From Neckera pumila (taxonomy: Eukaryota; Streptophyta; Bryopsida; Hypnales; Neckeraceae): DNA of 64,000 bases. Shown in pieces: positions 22,403 through 34,568 of the stretch; positions within the stretch are counted from its first letter, which is position 1, and every line of letters begins with the position of its first letter. Below the pieces are notes generated by a model that was given only the letters and a program-made list of their open reading frames with translations, was not told where the DNA came from and did not search any database. The stretch covers positions 2,978,501 to 3,042,500 of the forward strand of contig OZ018411.1 of NCBI GenBank assembly GCA_963969595.1. Direction: 5' to 3'. Position numbers and translations under genes: made by a program.

Positions 22403-25400
22403 TTACATGCCACTGGAAGCTGGTTTGAAGAAGGAAGTGATAGTAGACGACACTGCACCCGACCCAGTGTTATCTTTCCTCTTGTTCGGTGATGGTTTTG
22501 CCTTCTTGAGTACTGGAGGTGAGGTAACCAATTTCTCTTTAGGGTCGGTACGTTCAAGCGTCCTCTTATTTGGAGACTCAAAGTTTATGGTGTTGCTCAT
22601 TTCCAAAAGAGCTCTTTGAGTGTTGTCATCATCACCAGGAGCATCGGGCAGCTTTGTTGCACTCTGCACAGAAGTCTGTGCTGTCTTGAACATGGAAAGT
22701 AAGCTGCCTTTTGCAGGGGTATCCAGTTGAGCTGATTTCCAGTTGAAAATCATACTTGTTGGTAGGAGATCTTTTAGGTTTCGTGCATTAATAATTGGTT
22801 GATCTTCCCAGTCCGTGCCCCACATGAAATATATGGGCCCCTGCGCATGTACAATCACCAGATAAGAAAATGATCTAGACCCAAATGACATCCAAAATAT
22901 AAGCACTCATTGATAGTACATTGCAATACTCTATGCGCTGAGCGCTGAGCATAGTTCTATTAATACAACGTTAAGATATTAGAAACGCTCTTGGGAATAC
23001 ACTATTTGGATACCATGCGTAAAAGTTTCAAAGTTTTAAAATACTATTGATAAACCTTAAACAAGTTCTGATGTTGAGGTCTCAAAATCAAATGGTACCC
23101 ATTGAGCAAGCTTAGGAGTGTAACATTTAGGTAAGTGTTGCAATAGGGATGGTTACCGTACATGAAGTCGTTCCCAAGCGAATAGGAATTTACATAATTC
23201 CTATATAACGAGATATCCACAAGTAGCCATTTGCTAGTATCGTTAAAGGTGTGAACTATCACGAGTGGCACAAAGAACAATTTGGAATAGAGAATGAAAG
23301 ATTGAAGCACTAACTCATCAGACGGATTCAGTTCGAATTGAGCTCACTAAGAGAAAAAATCTTAAAAGCAAATTACCTGCAGAACATCTGGAAGTTTTGA
23401 CTGCAAACGAGTCACCCATCTTTGAAGCTCTAAGTCTGATAGCAGTCGCTTGCACCCCTATAATAGACAAATAGACTGACTCTCGTAAGAACAATCATCC
23501 ATTTCAGTGTCACTGATGAACTTCCTTTCTGCAATGGAAACCTAAGAGAGGTAAAACATGAATATACTGATGGTCATACACTCACCTCCCGGCGATGCAC
23601 ACGAATGTAATGAAAAGAGGGTTTGGTGACGCCCCAAGCCACAGGGAGAACTTCTCGATTCTGCGAATGAACCCACAAGTATTATCTTGAGAGATTAATT
23701 AGGAATCACAAGAATCAACTTGGCAAAGAAACAGTATCAGGAGGCGACCCTAAAATGATGAATCACTTAAAACCCCTAACTGTCCAAATAATCATAAGTG
23801 GACACATCCATAGCAATAGGAATTGCAATAGGTAGTTTCAGAAACTTCATAGAAGGTTACTAAATGTACCAATAGAAGGAAGAAAATAATTTTTGAACAG
23901 TCGAAATATGTTTTGAAAGTTACAATAATCGACTATTATCTTCCAAACTGGACTTCCAGTTTTAGCTTGGGCATTTATGGGTTCATGCATGCTGTATGCC
24001 TTTACACAACATGATAGATCCCGAATAAGCACCTTAGGTTTGCTTCAGTTCCGCCTACAAGGATAATTAAACAGCGAACTGTTATCTATCATAGTTACCC
24101 CCCTAAGCACAAAGATTTCAAGGTATTAAGATAAAACAGCCCATTGTGGTCAGAATTAGGAGTTTGCCCTCGTGCCATTGCTGAAATTTTTCATTTTTTT
24201 TCCGTCATAAAGACAAGTGTGAGAAACAACAAGAGCAAGTGAAATTATAGTTTTTTTTGACAAAGTATGCATTTGCTTTGCAATTTGGAAGTGTTCTACC
24301 CATCATGACTCAAAAGAGTCTCTAGACTTACCCCAAGACCAACAAAAACTATATCCATAATGCTCATCTTACTCACCTAAAGCTGTCACAATATTTTCTA
24401 ACGTGGAAGGCCTTAAAAAGTCACTTCCTACTATGAATTCACACTGAAAATGGAAGTTCTTAATGAGGTCACTAATCACTGCACTACTATCAAATAAGAC
24501 ATTGATTGTGACCCAAATCTCACTTGTTGAAAAAAACTGTAATGGGGTCATCTGACAGCAATGCACTATTCTACCTTACATAGCCTATTTGGTGGACCAT
24601 ATTGTGAAAAATATAATACAGACAGGGCTAATTTTCATATATGAAGAGCATTGCATGTGTTGGTCGAAAATAAAATAAAATCTCACAGAAAGAAAGTCAA
24701 CACACGAGCCAGTCAAAAAAAATTATAGCGCCCATTTGGGCGATTTTGGTGCTTTACGGGTTAATGGCTTTACCTGGCCGTCAGGAAGGGCCATCTGCTC
24801 CCGGTCCTTTTGGTATGTCTCATGCACTAGCTCGTCCTGTATGTTCACAAGAAACAGCTTTCAGAAACGCACAAACTTATGCCAACGATGCGGAGAACTG
24901 CAGACAAAGCTATGACTAACCCTTTAGTTTCAGTCGAAATAACAACCAGCATAAAGTATTCCACTAGATCTAAATCAAGCAGAGGAGTAAGTGAGCTTAC
25001 AGCTGCAACTAAGGCCATATTATTAGCTCTCAACAAGTCGCAGGTCGCTTCATAGTGCTCACCGACAAACCAATCTCTGTTTCGGAATTCTACAGCCTGG
25101 ATATCAATCCCTCATCACGTCAGAGTTATCAACTACCGATAGTAGACATTTAACTACAATGTAGACTGCATGTTAATGTGCCCGCATCTTGCCATTGGCG
25201 CTCCTCTTCAAAAGCGGCCAGAATCACTAAAAAACAGCAAGTAGACAAACCCTGTCTGGAGGGTCTTTGCATAACCTCCAAAGGCCTACAAATACTAACA
25301 TATACTATGAATATGACCATTGATGTCCAAAAGAAGATGATAATCGTGATGATCATAATTCACCTGTACAGTTGAACTTGAAAGAAAATTACAAATCTTT

Positions 25401-28153
25401 GTCAAATGGATTTAGAAGCACTCGACTTTGAAAACTCACCAAAAATGTAATTTATATATTTAGGAATTGAAGTTTGAGGCTATCAACACGAAATAAGTAA
25501 ACCACAGTTCTTATTTAGTGTGTTTTAAGTCTGAAGAATTACAAATTACCATTTCATATCGAGGGTCCAAATGACGGCGACACCACAACACATGCGCTCG
25601 ATTGTCCATGCTTGGCTTGAATGTCAGATGAAACTGCGTGTTGAAAACTTTTGTCAAAGAATTAAGGATCTCATATATTTCTAATCTGTCGGTAATACAC
25701 TGCAGCGCAACTCATAAGAGTCGGTTCATTATCATACTCCCTCTGTTTCAAAATAAATCCTATGAATCGACAACATTCACGTCATTGAAATCCCGGATTT
25801 ATTTTGAAACAGATGGAGTACAGTAAAGATAGAACAATTGTTAGATTGAGCTGATATGAATTTTGCAGGCCAGCACGTAAAGTTGATTACAAAACAACAC
25901 CAGGTTTCTGAAGCACCTTTGAACTTTCAATGTTATCCAAAATAACACTAGAAGAAACAGATAGATCACCTGAAACAAAACCACTCCAAGAGAACCGGCT
26001 GCAAAGACTGGCTCCAGAGTACTGTTGAATGCTGCCCAGACTTCATCCCTAATCTCCCGTAGGTTCAAGCAATATATTCAATACAATGTGCGGACGATTC
26101 AAATTCAAACACATCCAATGAGGAGAAAATCATATAGTGTAGCTAATGTAGCAAGAAGCGATCAAGAGTCCGCAAGCAAATTCAACCGCTCATAATATAT
26201 AGGAGTTTAAATATTATCCCCAATTAGTACTAGCTTGAGCTAAAATCTGTACAAATCTGCTGCTAAACTATCATTAAAATTGCCTAAACACGTTGACCCA
26301 AACTTCGACATGCATAGCAAAGAGTGAAAGTGCAGGCAAGGTGAGGAAAGTACTGGATGCCTGCTGATAGGCTGGAGAGCTTTACGTAATCGTCACCCCC
26401 AGCAAAAGATAACTTGCACCGAATATCTCCAGGAATTGCTGTAATAGGACACGATTTGCTGGAAAGAAAGAGAAAAACATGAGGACTCATAGACCACTAA
26501 CTCCACCTTACTGAACTTTACAAGCTTAACCCCAGAAGGACGCTTTAAAATGACCAGTTTGATTGATCATATTGTGAAAAATAAAAATAAATGGGGATGA
26601 AACTTATATCACCAGAATCAGTGAAAATCTTTGCATGTGAAGTTCAATAAATAAATAAACTTGGACAACAGGAAGTCCCCATACGACTTACTCAAAACTT
26701 CTAAATAAAACATGAATAGGCTTCTTGGTCCTTCTCGGGTGTCAAGGTCCGTCTACTCTAGAAGACGGCAATTATCCCTACAACAGTTAGTCCACTTTGA
26801 ATTGTTCAATAGAAACACTAGCGGTTTACTGGGAGATGAAACAGACCTGCAAAAGAGTCCAAACGCTTTAAAGTGGAAGATAAAGCCTGCTGGTACAGCC
26901 TGCAACCACCGTCGAACGGAGACTTTTGACGGAATCGCATAAGTTGAAGTGTCCACCTCAACACCTGCCAGACAAAAGGTTTAAGGCGCTGAACATTGAG
27001 ACACAATTCAAAGTTTCCAGTGACAGTAACAGAGTGACTTAGTACCTACAACAGAATCTCCTACCACTTGAGTAGGACCATAGTAGGATTTTTGTAAAAA
27101 TGTTAACCCCAATAAGCTCTTAACATTAGATTGATCCTCAATAATATCCTGGTCACAATAGTCGAAGGAGATCACCATTATAGACACAAATTTCGCCAGT
27201 TTTTAGACGGGACATACGAATATTTAAGGGCTATAACGGAAACACACTTCGAAAACTCAGAACAAATCCACATAGAAGTGAAAACTCACGGTTCCACTTC
27301 CATTCCATCTCGTAGCCTACGTTAAAACATGACTCATAGCTTCTCCAAGTCACATACTAAGCATTCCTACCAAAATCATAAACCAAGTAAATTTACAAGG
27401 GAAGTGAGTGCCGTAGTGACGGAGACGGTCTTCAGCAGAACGCACAGACGCAGGGTAAAACTTCCCGCACCTCAAGAGCGTGTGGTCACTCCAGCCTGCA
27501 CAAACAAAGCACCATCACTTGAAGCTACTTGCAAATTGATCAAACAGGCGAATCAAACATTCATGTGTTACAAGTACATTAGCAGAATACAAACACAAAC
27601 GAAGCACTATCACTTGCAACTACTCCTTGCAAATTGATCCAGCAGGACGATCTATTTTTCACGAGTTCCAAAGTAATACAAGCACAACCAATGCACCTTC
27701 ACTTGAAATTACTTCATGCAAAATGACCAAGCATGCGAATTTATGTTTCACAAATACAAGTATGACACCAAGATAAGAACACAAACGAAGCAACACTACT
27801 CCTAGCAAAAGGAGAATCTATTTATCAAGTGTTACAAGTAGTGATAGCCAAACACGAACACAACCAAATCACCGTTCACTTGAAACTACTACCTGCAAAT
27901 TAATCAAGCACGAGAACCCATTTTTCATGTACTTCAAGTATTAGAGCAGAATACAAACAAAACCCAAATGTCAAAAGCATCGTCTACAATTAGCACCCAT
28001 TATCAAAATTCAACCATTGCATTTCCTCCCTGAATGTAAACCGGAGAGCTATCAAGAACAAAGAACCCAAATCCAGGTATAAATTAGTCACCCACCACAA
28101 GTCCCCATGAGCACTTTCTGCTTGCGCCCCTCATCCCTACTCCCTCCTTCCAT
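22403..28153 (-). CDS. DUF72 (YecE-like) protein with PIP-box-like tail, 11 exons
   Basis: Minus-strand exons 28153-28096, 27495-27397, 26964-26847, 26458-26420, 26048-25970, 25633-25550, 25096-25001, 24836-24774, 23660-23586, 23457-23377 and 22840-22403 join in frame to 409 residues. Every intron starts GT and ends AG. Landmarks in order: MGTCGWSDH and CGKFYP, VEVDTSTYAIPS, WLQAVPAGFIFHFKAF, LEPVFAAGSLGVVLFQF, AVEFRNRDWF, ALVAADE and HYIRVHRRE. These are DUF72 family hallmarks; the family forms a TIM-barrel-like fold of undefined activity. The last exon adds about 145 residues with lysine-rich KKAKPSPNKRK, a likely nuclear signal. It ends SSTITSFFKPASSGM, close to a PCNA-binding PIP box except that the first Gln is Ser. 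A role in DNA repair or replication is inference. Introns hold a Stowaway MITE, a TTAA-type element and a minisatellite. Confidence 0.88.
24095..24765. repeat. TTAA-type element in DUF72 intron 8
   Basis: The left edge TTACCCCCCTAAGCAC is the inverse of the right edge GGTGCTTTACGGGTTAA. It lies between exons 8 and 9 of the DUF72 gene. A shorter relative at about 51455-51630 lies at the matching place in the truncated gene copy, so the insertion predates the duplication. Confidence 0.55.
25737..25818. mobile_element. Stowaway-like MITE, 82 bp, TA target duplication
   Basis: The unit starts CTCCCTCTGTTTCAAAATAA and ends TTATTTTGAAACAGATGGAG, flanked on each side by TA (25735-25736 and 25819-25820). 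CTCCCTCYGT ends with a TA target are the hallmark of plant Stowaway elements (Tc1/mariner group). It sits in intron 5 of the DUF72 gene. The corresponding intron of the copy near 52630 lacks it. Confidence 0.88.
26528..26690. repeat. Repeat with TTAACCCC start in DUF72 intron 3
   Basis: It starts TTAACCCCAGAAGGACGC and continues with GATCATATTGTGAAAAATA, the block also at 8400 and 53355. The same repeat sits at the matching place in the truncated gene copy (53310 onward). The right edge is not clear. Confidence 0.5.
27510..27960. repeat. Degenerate minisatellite in DUF72 intron 1, about 90-95 bp unit
   Basis: Unit starts with a CACC-TTCACTTGAA-like phrase followed by CTTGCAAATTGATCAA-like sequence at 27510, 27605, 27694, a very worn copy near 27790, and 27870. 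Each unit also carries an AGAATACAAACACAAA-type block. The whole array fits between exon 1 and exon 2. Confidence 0.65.
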
Positions 28154-28843
28154 TCTCTAGCTCCGAAGCAAATGGTCGCAAACGTTCTAAACCCTGATAA
28201 CCACGAACTCACACTCGCAACTCAGCATTTTCAACAACTAGCTTGGTAGCTCAACTTCGACATTGCATCATGACCCGCTACTGAGCTTCGAAGAGGAGTT
28301 GAAAGCTTCGTGGGACGGTGCTAGATTCAAAAACTCTGCAAATTCCGCAAAACAGGAACACAGTTGGTAGAATTTGACGGTGCGAAAAGAGCGTGGCATC
28401 GCAATGGGGCTGATGTGGGTGTCAGTGAGAATCAGAAAGAAGGAATTGGATGCTTGTGGGGCAGGAATATCGGGAATTATAGCGCCGTCTTTGGGCAGCG
28501 TGCGAGTGGATTCGCGCCAAATGGGCAATTGGGCCTAGGGCTCAAGCTTTTGAATACACTGTAGTTCTGTACAGTACGTTCACGGGATGAAGAGCTCTGT
28601 AGTCTGTCACGGGACGTTCATCTGGATTAACTGTTTTCTGTAGTTCAGGGGTCTGTTACCGTGGTGGCCATGGGGGTATCAACTGATAAAACTTGTCCTA
28701 CAATCTCTATAAACAAAGGTAAACATGCCTATTACCAAGCAGATTTGCTATCTACACTGAATAGGGGTATTAAGGGGACCCAAAAATTAAAGGGACTGAT
28801 TGTGGAAAATTGTAAATGTTTGGAACATGATGTACAATCTTCA

Positions 28844-29106
28844 TAACTATTGATGTACAACAAACTTAGATATTTATATAGTATGAAATGTCGATTAATT
28901 AGTATAGGTCCCTTAAAAACCCTATTTAATAACTGTTGATGTATAACAAATATGAAATTTTATATAGTGTGAAATGTCAATTAATTAGTATAGGTCCCTT
29001 TAAAACCCATATTCAATAATTGTTGATGTGTAACAAAGTTAGATATTTATATAGTATGATGAAATGATGATTAATTAATATAAATTCCCTTTAAAATCCT
29101 ATTTAG
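28844..29106. repeat. Three tandem copies of an 86-90 bp unit
   Basis: Units begin at 28844, 28930 and 29017 with TAACTATTGATG, TAACTGTTGATG and TAATTGTTGATG. They share ATTAATTAGTATAGGTCCCT and a CCTATTTA end. AT-rich, non-coding. Confidence 0.85.
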
Positions 29107-29519
29107 TTTAGGTTCTTAGACAAGCTATTTTTCAACTCATATATTTTTCAAAGATTGAGAAGTTTGACAAAAGTCATTTGCAAGTAGAATCAAGACATTC
29201 CAACAAGAAATGAATTTTATGTGCTTTTCCAAAGTTTATTGGGCCTAAATTGGTAAAGCGTGATCGGGTAGCCCCATGCTAAATTACACGTTGACATGAC
29301 TCCCTTCCCCAAGTGCATTTTCATAATGCTAAAGGGTTGTAACGATTGTGGTAATGGGTGGGTGACTAATGCAGATGCTATACACCCAAAATGTTAACAA
29401 ACATTAGAGCTCTACATCTACAGAACAAAGCATTGGGAGATCTCCGGAAAATTATCTCTTGATGTTTGTATAGATATCTTGATGTTTTGCATTATCTCAT
29501 AATGACCATTTTTTTTCTA

Positions 29520-29763
29520 TTAACTCCTAAATGCCCAAGGCCTTTTTTGAATTTCTAGGGATTTGCTCTAAATTTAACAAAAAGCCGACACTTGGATAAG
29601 TTTTCTGGAATTATAACCATACAAATTCAATTTAGATATATTAGAGGTCACATAAGAAAAGAAAATACAGCAATATCACTTATGGATTGAAAGATTATAA
29701 CATTTGATCATATGAGGGTCTTTAAATTGCAAAAGTGATTTGAAGAAGGCATTTAGGGGTTAA
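29520..29763. mobile_element. Compact TTAA-type TIR element, 244 bp
   Basis: The left end TTAACTCCTAAATGCCCAAGG and right end GGCATTTAGGGGTTAA are inverted copies. The interior block around GTTATAATCTTTC-like sequence and the CATATGA/GTGATATTG region resembles part of the 633-bp unit at 56098-56730. This is the smallest complete member in the window. Confidence 0.7.
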
Positions 29764-30078
29764 TTGTTGATTATGGACTTTTGAGAAGCCGGAAGTAGTT
29801 AAATGTAATGTAGAAGCATGAAGGAATTGGATGTGTCTATTGGACACATTACAATAGGCCCTTCTAACTTCAACCATGTTATCAAAATCAATTCAACTAG
29901 ATTCTTGCCTAAAATATAAGCCCTTGAGATATGAGAGTCCTAGTGTTGATGTTAGATATGCTAATAATCAAGTTCAAAATTTGAAAATTCAAAATTTATT
30001 CCAACAATGTCCAAATCAATATATTGTCTTGCTTCAAATACCTTTATTTAGAAATGAATGAAGTACCCACTCAACAAT

Positions 30079-30674
30079 ATTGCCTCCGTCCCAAAATGAT
30101 CTTTCTATTGGCCAAATTTTTTGTCCTAAAATGATCTTCTTGTTCTAAGAAGAAGGGGATTGATAGACAGTTTCTTGCACCCACAGTGCTCAAATCCATA
30201 GAAACAAGGAGCATTTCTATTTCCATAGTAAATTATTCTTTCATTGCAACTTTGGGGGATCAATTCAGAATACTTGGGTTGAATCAATAGTTTGCTCCAA
30301 TGGGGAGGGGCTATATTGTAGTACAAAGTCAACACTGACATGGATGGATGGCCTCTCTCAATCATGCCCCTCCAAAAATAAATTGCAATCTTGTTGATCA
30401 GCTGGATACTAGAGTGGACCACCCCAACTTGTTATTTATTGTAGCACACAAATCAGTGGCCACCGGTGCTTGATAGGAAATAGTCCAAAAATTTAAATTT
30501 CAAGTAACTAAAAAATTGTACTTTAAAAAAGTTTTTGAAACTCAAAATTCTTGAGTGATAAGAATGGACTAAACTTTACCTACGTGTCAAAAAAATTGAA
30601 AAAAAATTATTTTTAACCTTAATCCAAGAACATTTTGTCTAACAAGAAGATCATTTTGGGACGGAGGGAGTACT
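30079..30674. mobile_element. Stowaway/mariner-like TIR element, about 595 bp
   Basis: The left end reads CTCCGTCCCAAAATGATCTT and the right end AAGATCATTTTGGGACGGAG followed by GGAGTA. The left terminal block is partly duplicated inward (GTCCTAAAATGATCTTCTTG). Ends of this type next to TA are typical of plant mariner-derived elements. The internal 98-residue minus-strand frame at 30126-30422 shows no catalytic D,D,D motif, so the element looks non-autonomous. Confidence 0.8.
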
Positions 30675-31593
30675 AGCCATCCCATCTCTAGAAAATGGAT
30701 TGGTTGGGGGTTACAAAATATGAAAATTAAAACTCCAATGATAAACAGATATGGATACAATTATAATTAGATATAGCTATTAATATGGCTAAATGCGTAC
30801 TTATTGATCTGGATGTAGACTATCCAATTTTTTATTTATGTTAAGAACTTGAGTTGACATTAGTATTTAATTCTTGGAATTTGAAAAAATAATTAAAAAT
30901 TGTACTAAAGTATCTGGTTAATTTTACTAATTGAAACTTTGACAAATTGAATAATTGATACATTAAAATAATAACAAAGTTGTATTGATTTCAATGGCAC
31001 ATTTTGTATTGAATTGGACATGATTATTTTTTCTTAAAACCACTTGATTTGATCATTGTTTTCTAACAATACATTAATTAAGAAAATCAAGCTATAGGAA
31101 TATGGGGGATTTATTTTCTTCAATTGCAAACAAGCTCCAATAAAATTCAAGATGTTTTAATACCCTAAACCATAAATATTTATTTATATGATTTTAAAAG
31201 AAGATTCCCTAAGGTGGACTTCCATGCATTTAGAATTGCCCAAATCTTGCATACATAGGGAGAATAAAATCCAAAAATATATATAGAAGTGTATAATGGT
31301 TGCAAGAGGAGAATCTAAACTGTTGTGTAGCAATTTTTTTTGAAAGAGGCTTGCTAAAAGTGAAGGAAGTAAGCAAAAGAGATTTCCTAAAAATCAATTT
31401 TAGCATTGGACTTGACCTTTTTGGTTGCTTTTAGTGTAACAGGAAGGTGAAGTTACTCCTAAAACGTAGCTTTTCCTTATTATATAGAAGTGAAAGCATT
31501 ATGAAACTTGATGAAGATTATTCTAACTCTCAAAAATTGCAAAGTTTATTACTAATTCCAATACAACTTGGAAGTTTCCTCTTACACATTGAA

Positions 31594-31986
31594 ATGATGT
31601 AAACAATCTAAAATAGTGGATGGAATGATTAAGCTCCTGTTTTCTTGTATGACAACATTTCTTGTATGACAACATTGTTTAAGGGTTAAGATCTTGTTTT
31701 CTTGTACAACTAAACTTCTATGAAGTGAACTTCTATAAGCCAATAACCTCTCTAAAGTAATATTATTCCTTTGGTCTAGCTTTGGAATGACGCAAACAAT
31801 CTAAAATAGTGGATGGAATGATTAAGCTCCTGTTTTCTTGTATGACAACATTTCTTGTATGACAACATTGTTTAAGGGTTAAGATCTTGTTTTCTTGTAC
31901 AACTAAACTTCTATAAAGTGAACTTCTATAAGCCAATAACCTCTCTAAAGTAATATTATTCCTTTGGTCTAGCTTTGGAATGACGC
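31594..31986. repeat. Two tandem copies of a 193-bp unit
   Basis: The phrase AAACAATCTAAAATAGTGGA occurs at 31601 and again at 31794, exactly 193 bp later. The following sequence is almost identical through CTAGCTTTGGAATGACGCA. Within each unit TTTCTTGTATGACAACATT is itself partly doubled. The near-identity suggests a recent duplication. Confidence 0.9.
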
Positions 31987-32828
31987 AGGGGGTGACCTTA
32001 GAAATCATGAATTGTATAACCATGAGAGTCATTTGAATAAAAAAAATCCAAAAGTATTCATTGGAAGTCAAGCTACTGTAGATGTTCTCCACTTTCCACA
32101 AAAAAACTCCAAAGATGAATAATTGTAGTTCCGTCCTACATTGGAAAATTCCTTGCCATTCATTGGATACTTATTGTCCGAGACATCCTTTCTGGACTAG
32201 GCATGAACGCATTGAAGATGTACAAAATAAGTAAAAAAAAGAAAAACAACTTTTATTGAATCTGGAATCCAAATGTTGCTCTGGTGAACATGACTTCAAT
32301 CTAAAAGCGCCACAAAATTGCAATCCCTTGAAAAAATCTTCAAACTTCAATAATGCTCCAGTCCTTCTCTAAAACAATAAAAATGTCAATAATGCTATAA
32401 CCCTTCTCTAAAGCAATAAAAAATTTGAATATAATATTTTCTTCCAATCTGGCTATTACCTCATGGAAGTTCTATGGAAATCACTTTAGAGAAAATTCTG
32501 TATGTATAGGTTAGTTTCAAAAATAAATAAGGAAATTTTGATTGTGTCTTAAATTTTAAAAATTGTACAACTATTTTTAAAAATCAAAAAATTTTCATTG
32601 TTGCTAATTCAAAATATCCAAAAATTATTCTTGAGAAAATTTAGAAAAAACAATATTTTTATGCATAAATGGAAAAAATCTATTAAAAATTAGGAGTGTC
32701 TAAAATTTAAAAAAAGCAAAGTACCCAAAATCAAGAAATCCAAATCAAGCTGCCCAATTGTTGAACTACAAAAACTAAACTATTTTGACAGCAAGGTGCC
32801 AAAATTGACTTACGCGTACAATAACCAT

Positions 32829-32889
32829 GACTCTTTTCTTTCTTTTCTCTCCCTCTTTTCTTTCTTTTCTCTCTCTCTTTTCTTTCTCA
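32829..32889. repeat. Pyrimidine (CT/TTTC) tract
   Basis: An almost pure T/C run built from repeated TTTTCTTTCTTTTCTCTC phrases. Such tracts are common in plant promoters and leaders but are also frequent neutral repeats. Confidence 0.8.
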
Positions 32890-33659
32890 TTTGTTGGTTT
32901 TCTTTACATCACCCATCGTAGCCATGACTCATCAATGTCCCCTGACATCCCATTGTCGGCAACCAACAGGACTCTCATCTCCCCAACCACTGGAAGTCTG
33001 GAACCTCTTTCCACAATCCTCTTGCCGCCGCACTTAGCTTTTGCACATGCAATAGTCGAGTCTCAGATTACAATCGTGCACAACCTTACTCTCAACTTGT
33101 TTCCAGGGCACTCGCAATCCTTTTCAAGCACGTGAAATCCGCCAGCAATTTCAACTAAATCGACAAGTTTCCGATTACCACAGCTGAAAAGCACAAGCAA
33201 TATGTCCGATCCTTTCATAATTGAAAAAGGTTCAGATTACTCCAATTGCACTAAACTTGCCAATTTAATGCAACTTCCCTGATTTTCTGCGGGATTCAAA
33301 CGGGCACATCACTTGCTGGAACATGTATTTTTGCACAACCCAAATCTGCAAGGGTAGCGAAGGGGAAATTAGCAATCGGAGAAATTACCTTCTGCACAGG
33401 GCGATCTGTGAAAATCAAAATCTGCGAGAGTAGCAAAGGTGATGGCAAATGGCAGGAATCGGAGAACTGGGAAACAGGGGAATGCGCAGGAATCACACGA
33501 GTAAGAGGACGAAGCAACAGCAACGACAGCATCTCGTAGGGAAACCAGTGTCCCAAGGACTCTTGCTCTCTTTTCCTCGTAAATCAATCTTCCTGTAATT
33601 TCCAATCCTAAACCCTAACAGTCAGTTCCAAGAGGACGAAGCAACAGCAAGAGAATCAT

Positions 33660-34182
33660 GTGTCTCTTCCCCTAGCCGCAAAAGAACTCGACCTCTCGAG
33701 CTATGGAGAAGCCCTCCTCCCGTTTCCGTTGGGAAATGCTCCCTGGCAACCCTTCCTGCATGTGCGCCACCACTCTCTCCTCCCTCCCAAACGAGCTCGG
33801 TCCCGGCTTCCCCCCCTCCTGCAACCACCTGTACGTAAAAAAGTCCCTCGGAAAAAATGTTTTCCAAATCTCCATGCGACCAGCTACCTCCCTGGGCTCT
33901 TCTCCCCTGAGCGGAGGGGAATCGGAGAAGCCGCAGGGCGTGCGCGTGCTGCGAGGAGGGCCGATGACGATTGTGATTCATCCCACGGGAGGTGAGGCGA
34001 CGAAGGAGGTGCCGAGACCTGCACCTGTGACCTACGAAAGAGGGCCGACGTTCGCGAGCTTGGCGGATGAACGCGCGGCGGATGATTTGGGGGTGCTGTT
34101 GATGGGAGGAGGGGGGTCGAGGGTGAACTCGCCGTCGAATACCAAGAGAAGGCCCTTGGCGTTGCGGCGAAGCTCGAGGTGA
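33660..34182 (+). other. GC-rich island with an open frame of unknown meaning
   Basis: This is the most GC-rich stretch of the window. A plus frame from ATG 33703 runs 159 residues (MEKPSSRFRWEMLPGNPS...), but frames on both strands are also open, as expected from GC richness alone. No domain was recognised. It could be a promoter and first exon of a transcript running right, or a CpG-rich regulatory patch. Confidence 0.3.
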
Positions 34183-34228
34183 TCCAATCCCAGAAAAGTG
34201 GTACTGTTAATGGGGGGGAAGCATCCTG

Positions 34229-34568
34229 CATTTTGCTAAATTGTGTACGTTATGGTAATTCTGGTTGTGGGGGATGAGAGGTATTCGGGTATTCGAGACT
34301 TGCTGGTGTATTCTGGTGTTTGTTTGTTTTGCAAAACATCATCTGCAGATAGTTCACAATGTATTTACTATTAAATTTTTTGTACATTTCACACATTTTT
34401 GGGAATTGTGTGTATTTTGCGAAATGCGCACATTTTGTGTATTGGGCACATTTTGCGAATTGTGCACGTTCTGGTAATTCTGGTGGTGGGTGTCGAGAGT
34501 ACTCGACTACTGGAGACCTCCTGATGTTACGTTTGACTGGGTTTTTTTCAGGACATCATCTGCGGATA
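34229..34568. repeat. Tandem duplication of about 218 bp with an internal 18-bp array
   Basis: 34229-34350 recurs at 34449-34568: both have CATTTTGCnAAnTGTG, TGGTAATTCTGGT and ACATCATCTGCnGATAG in the same order. Between them, 18-bp units based on CACATTTTGCGAATTGTG start at 34392, 34411, 34429, 34447 and 34465. The 18-bp array may have arisen from the duplicated segment. Confidence 0.75.

Noticed and set aside
28268..28528. 86-residue minus frame as the first exon of the DUF72 gene
   Set aside because: The frame ends in a stop before the family start. The 58-bp exon at 28153-28096 joins exactly in phase to MGTCGW.
30126..30422. 98-residue minus-strand frame inside the mariner-like element as a transposase
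   Set aside because: No DDD/DDE residues in mariner spacing and no helix-turn-helix pattern; the frame is probably chance.
33703..34182. 159-residue frame as a confident protein gene
   Set aside because: Both strands and several frames are open because of GC richness, and no domain was recognised. Kept only as a low-confidence island.
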